Of a stretch of 64,000 nt of DNA, positions 43,675-52,658 are shown in pieces. The notes under the pieces were generated by a model, which was not told the DNA's origin, ran no database searches, and saw only the letters and a program-made list of their open reading frames with translations. Position numbers and translations under genes: made by a program. The DNA is from Verrucomicrobiia bacterium (lineage in GTDB: Bacteria > Verrucomicrobiota > Verrucomicrobiia > Limisphaerales > UBA8199), in NCBI GenBank assembly GCA_035946615.1, contig DASYZB010000103.1:1-64000 (forward strand), given 5' to 3'. The first letter of the stretch is position 1, and every line of letters begins with the position of its first letter.

Positions 43675-45167
43675 TCATCAGTGCGAAACGGGACAGCAGG
43701 CAGCCCGACGCGGTTGTAAAGATTGCACACCGGATCGATGTCCCAGGCATAGCGCACCGCCACTGGGTTGGGGACATCGGGAGAGGAGACTACCACGGTG
43801 TTGCCCGCAATGACGGCATTGGCCCAGACAAAGTGGTGATCCTCACCGGCAACGGCGAAGCCCTTCAAGTCATCACCGTGCGCGACCAGACCGCCATCGA
43901 CGTGATCGAATTTGAGCCGGACACGGCTCCCGTCCTTTTTCATACCTTTGTACCATGGGCCTGCATACTCGATTCTTCTTCCGTAGGTTGTTGCCAGGGC
44001 GCAAAGGGCCAGACGCCGGCCCACCTCCGCCTTGTTCTTGGGATGAATGTCCTTGGCATTGCCGATATCGATCGCCACGGCCAAGCCGCAATGGAGCGCG
44101 TTGCGCGCCGTCAGGGCCTGGGCTTCGCGCAATTCGGCCCAATCATTGTCCCGCGGCTCGGAGTTAGTGGCCTGGAAGGCGGCTAATTGAACGATGTAAA
44201 ATGGAAAAGCCTTTTCGTCAAAGCCCCTGCGCCAATCCTGTATCAACGCCGGCAGTAACGCGCGATATTGATACGCCCGGCCCGCATTCGACTCGCCCTG
44301 ATACCAAATGGCCCCTCGAATCGCAAAGGGCTGCAGCGGCGCAATCATCCCGTTATACAGGACGGTCACAATGTTGGGATTCTTTTTCGAGCCTTCCGCT
44401 GTTGTGTCCATCTGCGACTCTTTTTCAAGGCGATTATCGAAATCGCCCAACGGTTTGAGGCCCTCGGCGCTTGTCCAGGCCTCCGCCACAGTCCCGCCCC
44501 ACGAACTATGAATTAACCCAATCGGCACGCCCAGCTCCCGGTGCAACTCGCGTCCGAAGAAAAAGCCCGCTGCGGAAAAGCCGTTCCAAACGCCCTGCAT
44601 GATGTTGGACGGGCTGCACGGCAGCCAGTGGCATGACGCCGAGCGGACAGGCTGGACCGCAATCAGGCGCGGAACGGTTAGCAGCCGAATCTCGGGAAAA
44701 TTTGCGGTGGCGATGTCATCCGGGACATTGCAATTGCCAATGCCCATTTCCATGTTGGATTGGCCTGTGCAAAGCCAGACATCTCCTACAAGCACGTCTT
44801 CGACCTTCACCGTCCCTTCAGCGCCCGAACTGCCGATGGTCAACTCCCGCGGCTCGGTGGAGGCTTTGAGCTTATCGAGATGGACCATCCATTTGCCGTC
44901 CGCGTCCGCCACTGCGGTTTTTGTCTGGCCGGCGAATTGCACGGTGACCTTTGTGCCCGGGCTGGCCCAGCCCCACACCGGCGCCTTCATCCCACGCTGT
45001 AGGACCATGTGGTCCGAAAACAGCGGATGTACAAAGGGCCGCTCTGTTTCAGGCGCTGCGTTGAGGGCGTTTGGGAACAGAGCCAGGACGCACACCAGCG
45101 CCAGCAAAGCTCCAGGGGTATTGATTCTACAGAAACCTCTCTTTTGAACTAACTCGCGCATTTTCAT
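43644..45167 (-). CDS. Sialate O-acetylesterase-like SGNH hydrolase
   Basis: A 507-residue exported protein. The signal peptide is TPGALLALVCVLALFPNALN. A beta domain (PLFSDHMVLQRGMKAPVWGW) opens the mature protein. The SGNH blocks are GQSNMEMG (catalytic Ser), IHSSWGGT with the oxyanion Gly and IWYQGESN with Asn. The catalytic Asp-His pair is expected near DIHPKNKAEVG. It takes acetyl groups from sialic acids or plant glycans such as acetylated xylan; the precise substrate is not visible. The longer frame starts at 45224, but Met at 45167 leads directly into the signal peptide. Overlap with the GH5 gene suggests one operon. Confidence 0.9.
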   Translation of the reverse strand: MKMRELVQKRGFCRINTPGALLALVCVLALFPNALNAAPETERPFVHPLFSDHMVLQRGMKAPVWGWASPGTKVTVQFAGQTKTAVADADGKWMVHLDKLKASTEPRELTIGSSGAEGTVKVEDVLVGDVWLCTGQSNMEMGIGNCNVPDDIATANFPEIRLLTVPRLIAVQPVRSASCHWLPCSPSNIMQGVWNGFSAAGFFFGRELHRELGVPIGLIHSSWGGTVAEAWTSAEGLKPLGDFDNRLEKESQMDTTAEGSKKNPNIVTVLYNGMIAPLQPFAIRGAIWYQGESNAGRAYQYRALLPALIQDWRRGFDEKAFPFYIVQLAAFQATNSEPRDNDWAELREAQALTARNALHCGLAVAIDIGNAKDIHPKNKAEVGRRLALCALATTYGRRIEYAGPWYKGMKKDGSRVRLKFDHVDGGLVAHGDDLKGFAVAGEDHHFVWANAVIAGNTVVVSSPDVPNPVAVRYAWDIDPVCNLYNRVGLPAVPFRTDDWRLTTQGKK

Positions 45168-45225
45168 CGTTGCGATTGATGCCTGGAACCCGCAGGAATT
45201 GCAAAGGAAATACTGCGGCTGCAAT

Positions 45226-46149
45226 TCACCGATCCCGCCTGAGAAGGAAATCGGCTAGGGCCTCCAGGGCGGCGGCCTTGCCGCGAAAAGGCTTCAGGGC
45301 AGAGAAGGCGCGATTTGTAAGTGTTTGAGCGATTCGCCGGGAGCGTTCGATGCCGACGATAGATGGATAAGTCGCCTTTTGCGCCTTGGTATCCTTGCCT
45401 GCAGTTTTGCCCAACTGCTCGCTGGTCTGGGTAACATCCAGGATGTCGTCAATGACCTGAAAGGCCAAGCCGACGTGATAGCCGAAATCGGTTAATGTTT
45501 TGAGTTGGGCAGCGGTGCAATTGGCGCTCATGCCTCCCAGGCGGACCGCGCAGCAAAGCAGAGCGGAGGTTTTGCGCTCATGAATATAGCGCAGGTGAGC
45601 GGCGGAGATGGCCCTGCCTTCGGCTTCCAGATCGGCCACCTGGCCGGCGATCAACTGAAGGGAGCCGGCTGCCCGGGCCAGTTCAAGCAGAAGCGCCTGG
45701 TGGGGATAACGTGGCCAGCCTTTGGATTGCGCCGCGATTTCGAAGGCCTGCGTCAATAGCGCATCCCCAGCCAGAACGGCTATCCCTTCACCGAAGACCT
45801 TGTGATTGGTGAGTTTGCCGCGGCGATAATCATCGTTATCCATCGCCGGCAAATCATCATGGACAAGAGAATAGGTGTGGATGCACTCGACGGCGCAGGC
45901 CAGCGGCATTGCTTCGGTCTCTTTGCCGCCGCAAGCGCCGGCGGCTGCCAGACAGAGGGCGGGGCGGATGCGCTTGCCGCCCGCGAAGAGCGAATAGCGC
46001 ATGGCCTTGTGGATAGTCGCCGGGCGGGTGAATGCCTTGGGCAGAAACCAGTCGAGGGCGGCATTGACGGCGGCAGTCCGGCCAGCCAAAAACCCTTGCA
46101 AATCAAAGCCGTTAGCCGATTGTTCCTTTTTTTTGGCGCCTGCAGGCAT
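45226..46149 (-). CDS. ispA: Short-chain polyprenyl diphosphate synthase (farnesyl/geranylgeranyl type)
   Basis: A 307-residue enzyme that condenses isopentenyl diphosphate with allylic diphosphates. The first Asp-rich motif is DDLPAMDNDDYRRG and the second is DDILD. GGKRIRPALCLAAA near residue 47 carries the substrate-binding Lys/Arg. The five-residue DDxxxxD pattern with Pro-Ala between the aspartates is that of bacterial farnesyl/geranylgeranyl enzymes. The frame is open back to 46515, but that part is antisense to rpoZ; the Met at 46149 (MPAGAKKKEQ) fits. Its initiation codon lies one base from a plus-strand ATG at 46148. Confidence 0.93.
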   Translation of the reverse strand: MPAGAKKKEQSANGFDLQGFLAGRTAAVNAALDWFLPKAFTRPATIHKAMRYSLFAGGKRIRPALCLAAAGACGGKETEAMPLACAVECIHTYSLVHDDLPAMDNDDYRRGKLTNHKVFGEGIAVLAGDALLTQAFEIAAQSKGWPRYPHQALLLELARAAGSLQLIAGQVADLEAEGRAISAAHLRYIHERKTSALLCCAVRLGGMSANCTAAQLKTLTDFGYHVGLAFQVIDDILDVTQTSEQLGKTAGKDTKAQKATYPSIVGIERSRRIAQTLTNRAFSALKPFRGKAAALEALADFLLRRDR

Positions 46150-46270
46150 GGGCCGTTTTGTAAAGAAGCCGATTGCCCTGCGCAAGGAAGATTTGCCGAT
46201 TTTTGGTATTGCTTTTGCTGCCCAAACTATTAATATACCCCGCTCGATTCGATTCGACCTTGGAAACGCC

Positions 46271-46525
46271 TTGAACGCTGAACTAACAAAAAAAGCATTG
46301 GAGAAAGTTGGCAATCCCAACGTTCTGGTCAACCTCATCTCCCGCAGGGTGCGGCAACTCAACTCCGGCTCCGGCGGCTTGAGCCGCCCTTTGGTGGCCG
46401 AGACCGGCAACCTGGGAGCCGCTGATATCGCCTTGCTGGAAATCATCGAGGATAAAATGGGATTCGAGATGCCCGAGATAACTGCTCTGACACGGCCAGT
46501 GGGCAAAAAACGCAAGAAGCATTAG
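46271..46525 (+). CDS. rpoZ: RNA polymerase omega subunit-like protein
   Basis: An 84-residue protein. The central part VLVNLISRRVRQLNSG and ADIALLEIIEDKMGFE corresponds to the conserved core of omega, which helps assemble beta-prime. I place the start at TTG 46271, reading LNAELTKKALEKVGNPN; an ATG at 46148 upstream would give a 125-residue protein whose extra part is antisense to ispA. The C-terminal Lys-rich tail (GKKRKKH) is unusual. Divergent from ispA. Confidence is limited by the non-ATG start. Confidence 0.75.
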   Translation: MNAELTKKALEKVGNPNVLVNLISRRVRQLNSGSGGLSRPLVAETGNLGAADIALLEIIEDKMGFEMPEITALTRPVGKKRKKH

Positions 46526-46560
46526 GAGGTCCGGCAGCAGCGGCTCATAGGCTGTGCATA

Positions 46561-46692
46561 GACTACAGGGAGGGACCCCTCTCCCCGGGCCCTCTCCCCT
46601 CCCGCTGCGACGGCGCGACAGCGCGGCGAGTCGGAAGGGGAGAGGGAGAAGCATCGGCAGATTAACGATGTAGTTCCTATTAGGGACTCCTC
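46561..46692. repeat. Palindromic repeat, copy C (longest)
   Basis: The core AGGGACCCCTCTCCCC and TCGGAAGGGGAGAGGGAGAA matches copy D in hemW nearly base for base, and so do the flanks ending TTAGGGACTCCTCA. It differs by an extra GC-rich stretch in the loop (about 46590-46635). It lies between rpoZ and smpB and carries no gene. Confidence 0.8.
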
Positions 46693-46796
46693 AGGTATTT
46701 TAAGCAGCCTGCAAGGGCTCGGCTCTCTCTGTGCTTCGAGGAGGATTGAAGAAGTTCCTGAAATTTATTAGTTATCCATTTTAGCAGCGGCGCCAT

Positions 46797-47258
46797 ATGG
46801 CCGACATCCTCACCAATTCAAAAGCACGCCGGGACTACCATCTCCTCGATACATTCGAGGCAGGCATCGTCTTGCACGGAACCGAAGTGAAGGCATTGCG
46901 GGCGGGCAAAGGCCAAATTCGGGATGCGTTCGCGCGCGTGGAGAATGGCGAGGTTTATCTTCACAATGCCCATATCGAGGAGTACTCGCACGGGAACTTG
47001 CAAAACCACGAACCCAAGGCCGTTCGGAAGCTGCTTCTTCACAAATCCGAAATCCGCAAGCTCTTTGAGTTGGCGGCGGTAAAGGGCAATGCCCTGGTGC
47101 CCCTCTCGTTCTATTGGAAGAACGGAAAAGTGAAAGTGGCGCTGGCGGTCGGCAAAGGCAAAGCCCAGTTCGATAAGCGCGAAGACCTGAAGAAGCGGCA
47201 GGCAGACCTGGAATTGAAGCGGGCGATGATGAAGCCAGGACGGAGCCGGAGCGGTTGA
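46797..47258 (+). CDS. smpB: SsrA-binding protein SmpB
   Basis: A 153-residue protein that binds tmRNA and delivers it to stalled ribosomes. It has NSKARRDYHLLDTFEAGIVL, TEVKALRAGKGQIRDAFARV, the HNAHIEEYSHGN segment and PLSFYWKNGKVKVALAVGKG and a basic C-terminal tail. The tmRNA gene (ssrA), sometimes next to smpB, is not seen here. It is preceded by palindromic copy C and followed 72 bp later by the secretin gene. Confidence 0.97.
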   Translation: MADILTNSKARRDYHLLDTFEAGIVLHGTEVKALRAGKGQIRDAFARVENGEVYLHNAHIEEYSHGNLQNHEPKAVRKLLLHKSEIRKLFELAAVKGNALVPLSFYWKNGKVKVALAVGKGKAQFDKREDLKKRQADLELKRAMMKPGRSRSG

Positions 47259-47330
47259 AACGGTCTTTCTTCACTTTTCTTCGATTTTCAGAAAAAACAG
47301 TTGCCAAAGGGTGCTGCCCCTGAATTTAAT

Positions 47331-49367
47331 ATGACAGTTCTTCGTCATTTTTTTTCCATGCTTTTACGACGACGGCCGACCACCACCAGACGGGCCGCAG
47401 CGACGCTGCTGCTGCTCGCTTTGAATGCCTGCCAACATACCCCGCCGCAAGCCCCTCCGCCGGCCCAGCATGAGCAGGTGAAGTATAGCGAGAACTACGA
47501 CCCGCAGGTAAAGGAAATCATGGCTCTGGCAAACCAGAACCAGTGGGAAGAGGCCGAGAGGAAAGCCGATGCGCTCAAGGCCGTAGCCCCCCAGAATCCG
47601 ATTGTGGCACGCGTACAGACCTGGATCCAACAACAAGCCCAGCAGCGCCGAGCTCAGGCGCTGGAAGACAAAATCCGCACGATTGACGCCAAGAACTCCG
47701 TTTTTAACCCCACGCCCAAAAGCCTGCTAACGGAGCAAAAAGACCGCGGGCTGCCGGCGCGCAAAGATGTGCGCGACGCGGTGGATGCAATCGAGAACAC
47801 ACCCTATGTCCCCGATACCTACGGCAAGACCGTCCATGAAGAAGGGCCGCTGTTCGATTTCGAAAGCACCAAAGGCCGCATGGCCAAGGTGCTTGAAAAG
47901 GAGGTCTCGATTCACCTGGATAACGTCCCGCTGGAAACTATTTTAATCAACCTTAGCCAAAGCTCCGGGGTCAACATCGTTGCCGACAAATCGCTTCCGG
48001 CCCTCAAGCAGGTCTTGAGCGTCAATCTGGACAAGGTCAAATTGAGCGAGTTCTTCCGCTATGTCGCCCGTAATTATGACCTGCAATTCCAGGTAGGCGA
48101 CGAGTTGGTCTGGGTGGTGGATGGCAAAGACCCCAAGAAGCTCATGGAGGAAACGCGCTTTTACAAGCTGCGCAAAGGATTCGTGTTGCCGGCGGAATTT
48201 GGCGCGCCAGAGGTCACAAAGCAGGAGGTGATGGCTAACAACGTAAAGACCACGACCGAAACGCAGCAATTCAGGAAATTTGTGAACGACGAGGCGCCGG
48301 TCTCTCCCTCGCTCGAGAGTGCAATCAAAGAGCTGTTTACCGGCTCGAAATACATGATCGATTACGAGCGCAACCTGGTTGTCGCCCGGGGCACGCCCGA
48401 GCAACTGGATGTGATGGAATCGATCATCAAGGAGTTCGATAAACCCATACAGCAGGTCTTGATTGAAGCCCGGTTCGTCACCATTTCCAAGCCCGCCTTC
48501 ATGCAATTGGGGGTCTTGTGGGAATCGGACCGCCAAAGCCCCAGCGCCGGCGTCCAGGCCACGACCGTTCCGCAGGACTTTACCGGGCTCATAAGCGGCC
48601 AGAATTTTCCCAGCAGTATCAGCCAGAATCCGGCGTTAACCGGCGTCAATCCCGCCGTGGGCATTGGGATTCAAAATGCGTTCACTAAAGTCTTTGGAGC
48701 CCAAAACCTCAGCGCCACACTCAGCGCCCTGGAACAGAGCGGGGAGAGCCAGACCTTGAGCGCGCCGCGCCTGACGGTTCTGAATAATCGTCCAGCCTCC
48801 ATCAGTGACGGCCTGGTCCAATATTATTATGAGGAATACACGGTGGCAGTCACTTCCCAGCAATACTATCAGTCCTCAAGTTGGGTGCCCAGCGGCAAAC
48901 CGACAAAGATTACCGCCGGCCCGGTCCTCAACGTCCTGGCAAGCATCAGCGGGGACGGCTCAAGCATCCTCCTGGCGTTGAATCCTGTCGTCAATACCGA
49001 CGTGCAACTGGTCAAATACGCCACTCTCAGCCAATACGGGGTCGGCACCAATGTCGAGAGCACCTTCGATATCAAACTGCCGCAGTACCGAACGGAGGAG
49101 ATTTCGACGCGTGTCGTGGTTAAATCGGGTGAAACGGTTGTAATGGGGGGTGTCCTGGAACGTGAACGCTCGACCTATGTCGAATCGGTGCCGGTCCTTG
49201 GAGACCTTCCCCTGCTGGGCCCCCTGTTCCGCCGCCGAACCGAAATCGATACTCCCCGATACCTGCTTATCTTCGTCACTGCCACCATCGTGAAGGATAA
49301 CGGCGAATTCCTCGTGTATGACGACAAGGCTCCCGCCGCCACCAATTCAGTGGCCAGTCCGAAATGA
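47331..49367 (+). CDS. Secretin (GspD/PilQ family), lipoprotein
   Basis: A 678-residue outer-membrane channel protein. The N-terminal LLLLALNACQHT has a lipobox with Cys, so it is probably lipid-anchored. After a Gln-rich spacer come secretin N-domains (VPLETILINLSQSSGVNIVA, LVVARGTPEQLDVMESIIKE), then the secretin barrel with SATLSALEQSGESQTLSAPRL, VLNNRPAS, TRVVVKSGETVVMGGVLERE, VPVLGDLPLLGPLFRRR and LIFVTATIV. These are the type II secretion/type IV pilus hallmarks. The ATG at 47331 was chosen; the TTG at 47301 adds an unlikely ten residues. Its end overlaps the PilM/N gene by four bases. Confidence 0.94.
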   Translation: MTVLRHFFSMLLRRRPTTTRRAAATLLLLALNACQHTPPQAPPPAQHEQVKYSENYDPQVKEIMALANQNQWEEAERKADALKAVAPQNPIVARVQTWIQQQAQQRRAQALEDKIRTIDAKNSVFNPTPKSLLTEQKDRGLPARKDVRDAVDAIENTPYVPDTYGKTVHEEGPLFDFESTKGRMAKVLEKEVSIHLDNVPLETILINLSQSSGVNIVADKSLPALKQVLSVNLDKVKLSEFFRYVARNYDLQFQVGDELVWVVDGKDPKKLMEETRFYKLRKGFVLPAEFGAPEVTKQEVMANNVKTTTETQQFRKFVNDEAPVSPSLESAIKELFTGSKYMIDYERNLVVARGTPEQLDVMESIIKEFDKPIQQVLIEARFVTISKPAFMQLGVLWESDRQSPSAGVQATTVPQDFTGLISGQNFPSSISQNPALTGVNPAVGIGIQNAFTKVFGAQNLSATLSALEQSGESQTLSAPRLTVLNNRPASISDGLVQYYYEEYTVAVTSQQYYQSSSWVPSGKPTKITAGPVLNVLASISGDGSSILLALNPVVNTDVQLVKYATLSQYGVGTNVESTFDIKLPQYRTEEISTRVVVKSGETVVMGGVLERERSTYVESVPVLGDLPLLGPLFRRRTEIDTPRYLLIFVTATIVKDNGEFLVYDDKAPAATNSVASPK

Positions 49368-51232
49368 GCCGCTCGTCCAGCCCCCCCCAATGGCCGCGTC
49401 TGCGCCTGGTCACTCAGCGGGTGCTGGCTATCGACGCAGGCAGCCGCCGCATTAAACTGCTCCTGGCCGACAGCCATTTTGGCCGGTTTCGAGTTCGCAA
49501 GCAGGAGCTGCTGGATTTGCACGCGGAGGGATTGGTCTCGGCTGAGGAGACCAAAAGCCATCTTCATGAATTGCTGGATGACTGGGGGTGTCCGCCGCTG
49601 GCCCTGGTGTTGCCCCAGCACCTCTGCATCTCCCAGGTGGTCGATCTGCCGCTGGCCCCGGAAAGCGAAGTAGATAAGCTCATCGCTGATGAATCCATTA
49701 AGCTCAGCGGTGTCAGTGAGAGCCGGATTGTCTATGATTTTGTCCCCAACAAAACAACGGCCAAGAACCGGCAGCAATTCTGGGTCACCCTCTCCCGGGA
49801 AGGGGAAATCCGGGAGCGCATCAGCGCTCTTGACCTCGAGCCGGAAGAGCTATGCGACCTGACGACCACTGCCAACGCGTTGATAGCCGCCTTCCGGGTG
49901 GCCTGTCCCGCGTGCTCCCGCGCCGTGCTGGTGCATGCCGGGGCCCAAACAACGGTGCTGGTCATCCTGGTTGCGGGCCAGGGGGCCTTTGCTTCCAGTT
50001 TCCAGATGGGGGGCGATTTTTTCACACGGGCACTGGCGCGGCTCAACGATTGCCGCGAAGAAGAGGCCGAGACACTTAAGAAGACCCAGAATCTCTTCAG
50101 CGGGCCAAAGGCATCGAGTGAGTTTGCTGCGGTCGTGGATGGCTGGGTTTCGGAACTCAAGCGGCAATTGACTGAATGGTTCCGGGAAAACCCATCCGCC
50201 TCCTCTGAATCGTCCGCGTTCGAGCTAATCGCCAGTGGCGGAGTTTTCGACCAGCCGGGTTTGTTGCAATTCCTTAAAGAGCAGGCAGCCCTCGAACTGA
50301 AGCCCTGGCCCAAAGGACCGGATGAAAATGAACCGCTTCATGAACCGGGTTTCGAGGTGGCCTTCGGGACAGCCCTTCAGGCCTTGGGCTACAGCCCACA
50401 GCCGGTTTCGCTCCTGCCTGAGGATTATCGACTCGCCTGGAAAAAGCGCCAAAGCCGGCAGTATCTGGATGTGGCCAGCCTGGCCCTGGTGGCAGCTTGC
50501 GTGCTGTTGCTGGCGTTGGGCACCTGGCATAAGCTCTCGCTCATCGATACCAAAACCGCTCTGCTGGCAAAAGTCCAGGCCAGCCAGGTGGCCGTCGATG
50601 AAAACGATGCCCTGACGACCGACTTGGCTGCGGAGTATGAGACCCTCAGGCCGGTTTTTGCTGCCCAGCAGAATACCCTGGACACGCTCAAATCTCTGGC
50701 GTTACTCGAACAATCCCGCAGCAATCGCAACCTCTGGTACGTGTTGCTTGCCGACCAGCAAAGCTACTTCAGCCAGCCTGCCTTCCTAACCACCAACCAC
50801 CCCGTTAAAACCAATCTGCTCTCGTTTGATGCCTCGGCCCCTTTTCCTCTCGGGCTCAAGTCCGCATCGGCGGTGCTCACGAACCTGGTTGCCGCCAAAC
50901 CGGGATTAATAGCCGAGTTGTGCGTGCCCGGTGATGCCGAAGCCGCTCGGCAGGTCCTCAGCGGCCTGGTCAACAGCCTCAAACGCCAAACCCTCTTTTC
51001 CAAGGCGGACCTGCTCTCGGACGACTTGCGCCGCAACCTGGCTGATCCCAAGGTGGTCGTCACCGACCGCGATTACGTCCTCTCGCTCGATTTCGCCGCG
51101 AGCGATTTTCAACAACCGGTCCGAATCAAAAGGCCGGCCGCCGGCCTGCCTCGCGCGGGACTTCGCCGCCCGGCGCGCGCGAATGGAGGGGACATCAACG
51201 GCGAGGACAATGTAATGGAAGCCATGCCATGA
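49364..51232 (+). CDS. PilM-PilN-like fusion protein
   Basis: A 622-residue protein. The first part (about residues 18-330) is an actin-like ATPase of the PilM type: VLAIDAGSRRIKLLLA, SQVVDLPLAPESEVDKLIAD and FELIASGGVF. One hydrophobic segment at about 370-392 (LDVASLALVAACVLLLALG) crosses the membrane, followed by a coiled coil (TALLAKVQASQVAVDENDAL) and a periplasmic PilN-like domain. PilM and PilN are separate in most type IV pilus systems; here they are one chain, like the GspL architecture. It overlaps the secretin gene by an ATGA junction. The C-terminus is Arg/Pro/Asn-rich. Confidence 0.85.
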   Translation: MSRSSSPPQWPRLRLVTQRVLAIDAGSRRIKLLLADSHFGRFRVRKQELLDLHAEGLVSAEETKSHLHELLDDWGCPPLALVLPQHLCISQVVDLPLAPESEVDKLIADESIKLSGVSESRIVYDFVPNKTTAKNRQQFWVTLSREGEIRERISALDLEPEELCDLTTTANALIAAFRVACPACSRAVLVHAGAQTTVLVILVAGQGAFASSFQMGGDFFTRALARLNDCREEEAETLKKTQNLFSGPKASSEFAAVVDGWVSELKRQLTEWFRENPSASSESSAFELIASGGVFDQPGLLQFLKEQAALELKPWPKGPDENEPLHEPGFEVAFGTALQALGYSPQPVSLLPEDYRLAWKKRQSRQYLDVASLALVAACVLLLALGTWHKLSLIDTKTALLAKVQASQVAVDENDALTTDLAAEYETLRPVFAAQQNTLDTLKSLALLEQSRSNRNLWYVLLADQQSYFSQPAFLTTNHPVKTNLLSFDASAPFPLGLKSASAVLTNLVAAKPGLIAELCVPGDAEAARQVLSGLVNSLKRQTLFSKADLLSDDLRRNLADPKVVVTDRDYVLSLDFAASDFQQPVRIKRPAAGLPRAGLRRPARANGGDINGEDNVMEAMP

Positions 51233-51319
51233 TGGAGCAACTCCCAGGCCCATTGGCCCAACGCTCAACCTGTCCGAATCAGGGATAAACCCGGTTCTGC
51301 GCGTTCAAACCCGCACACG

Positions 51320-52138
51320 ATGGCGTCTTTCGGTGAATATAAACGGCGGTTGCTCCTTCCGGTGGTTGGGCTGATCCTGGCCGGCTATTACCTGCTGGTT
51401 TTTTTGCCTGTCTCACGCCATCTGCGCACCCTGGACGGCCCGTTGCAAAAGGCCTGGACGAAGCTGGCGGTTTCCTTGGACCAAACCAACGCCACGACGC
51501 TGGATTTCCTCCATATTACAAATCAGCTTAACGAGACACTCCAGGCCCGGGCCATACTGGAAGATACCAAAATGCAGGCGGCCTCGCGCATCGAGCTGAG
51601 CCCCGGATTGCGCGCCAAACTCAATACTCCATTTCAGCTCCTCGATTATCAGAATGAGCGCAGCAAACAAATGGATGACCTGGATACCCAGGCCCGGCTC
51701 GACAAAATCATCGTCGAACCCTCTGTCTATGCCGGGTTTCCCGAGCATACAGCAGACCTGAAGGAGCCGGTGTTGCTTTGGCCGGCGCTGGCATTTACCG
51801 ACGACCTCCTTCAAAGCGCGCTGCGCTGCAAGGTCGCTGCCCTGCATTCCCTCGATGTAGCCCTGGCCCTGACCAATTCACCCGCCACGGACACCGCCGG
51901 GCGATTAGCCCAGATTCCCATCCAGGTCGAGTTTACCGCTACGGCCCGAGCCGCCGCGCAAGTTATCGAGAGCTTGCCTTTGCGCGCTGAGGAAATTCGC
52001 GCCGCCGGTCTGCCCGAGGCGCCTCATGACAAGATGCCTTTATTCATCGACCGCTTAATCATACGGAAGCAGTCCCCCGAAAAGCCCGACGAGGTGCGGG
52101 TCTGGCTGCGAGTGGTCGGATTTGTTTTGCGCGATTAA
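51320..52138 (+). CDS. PilO/GspM-like inner-membrane protein
   Basis: A 272-residue protein with one N-terminal membrane helix (LLLPVVGLILAGYYLLVFL) and a periplasmic helical then alpha/beta part. The pattern, order and size fit PilO/GspM: short cytoplasmic N-terminus, helix, then a coiled coil (AVSLDQTNATTLDFLHIT) and a ferredoxin-like domain. It would align the inner-membrane platform with the PilM/N fusion. It is separated by about 88 bp from that gene. Confidence 0.7.
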   Translation: MASFGEYKRRLLLPVVGLILAGYYLLVFLPVSRHLRTLDGPLQKAWTKLAVSLDQTNATTLDFLHITNQLNETLQARAILEDTKMQAASRIELSPGLRAKLNTPFQLLDYQNERSKQMDDLDTQARLDKIIVEPSVYAGFPEHTADLKEPVLLWPALAFTDDLLQSALRCKVAALHSLDVALALTNSPATDTAGRLAQIPIQVEFTATARAAAQVIESLPLRAEEIRAAGLPEAPHDKMPLFIDRLIIRKQSPEKPDEVRVWLRVVGFVLRD

Positions 52139-52139
52139 T

Positions 52140-52658
52140 ATGTCCCCCTCTTTAGTCCATGCCTTGCGCGGTCGGTGGTTCTCTCTACTGGTCCATCTTG
52201 GCCTCTGGGTGCTGTTTTATCTGGCGCTGATCAATCTGGGAGGCAAAACGCCCGATTATCGCGACGCGGCGGCCTCCTCCCAGCCGGCGGATAGTCCTTT
52301 GCCAGTCGCCAAACTCGGCTCTCTGTTCTCAACAGCCCAATGGCCAAAAATCCCCGCTTCGACTAACCTCGATAATCCCTTTTACACCCTGTATTTTTTC
52401 CCCCAACCGGGACCACCGCCGACGACTCAAAAAATCGAAGTTAGTTACCAGGGGTTTTATCAAACCGGCGACAGCGCGAAATCCGCTGTGATCAAGGTCG
52501 CCGATTCCTTTGTCATCGCGTCGCTGGGGATGCGCGTGGTGACCAATTGGTTTGTCGCCGACGCGAGCATGCAAACCCTGACGTTGACGAATCTGACCGC
52601 TCAAACCAATCTCCTTCTGTTGAACGCAAAGAAAGAGATTGAAGTGCCGGTCCGATGA
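52140..52658 (+). CDS. PilP/GspC-like protein
   Basis: A 172-residue protein with one N-terminal membrane segment (FSLLVHLGLWVLFYLALINL) and a small beta domain (VSYQGFYQTGDSAKSAVIKV, VVTNWFVADASMQTLTLTNL). This order matches the HR/PDZ-lacking GspC or PilP proteins that link the platform to the secretin. It begins one base after the PilO-like stop and overlaps the ATPase gene by four bases. Confidence 0.65.
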   Translation: MSPSLVHALRGRWFSLLVHLGLWVLFYLALINLGGKTPDYRDAAASSQPADSPLPVAKLGSLFSTAQWPKIPASTNLDNPFYTLYFFPQPGPPPTTQKIEVSYQGFYQTGDSAKSAVIKVADSFVIASLGMRVVTNWFVADASMQTLTLTNLTAQTNLLLLNAKKEIEVPVR

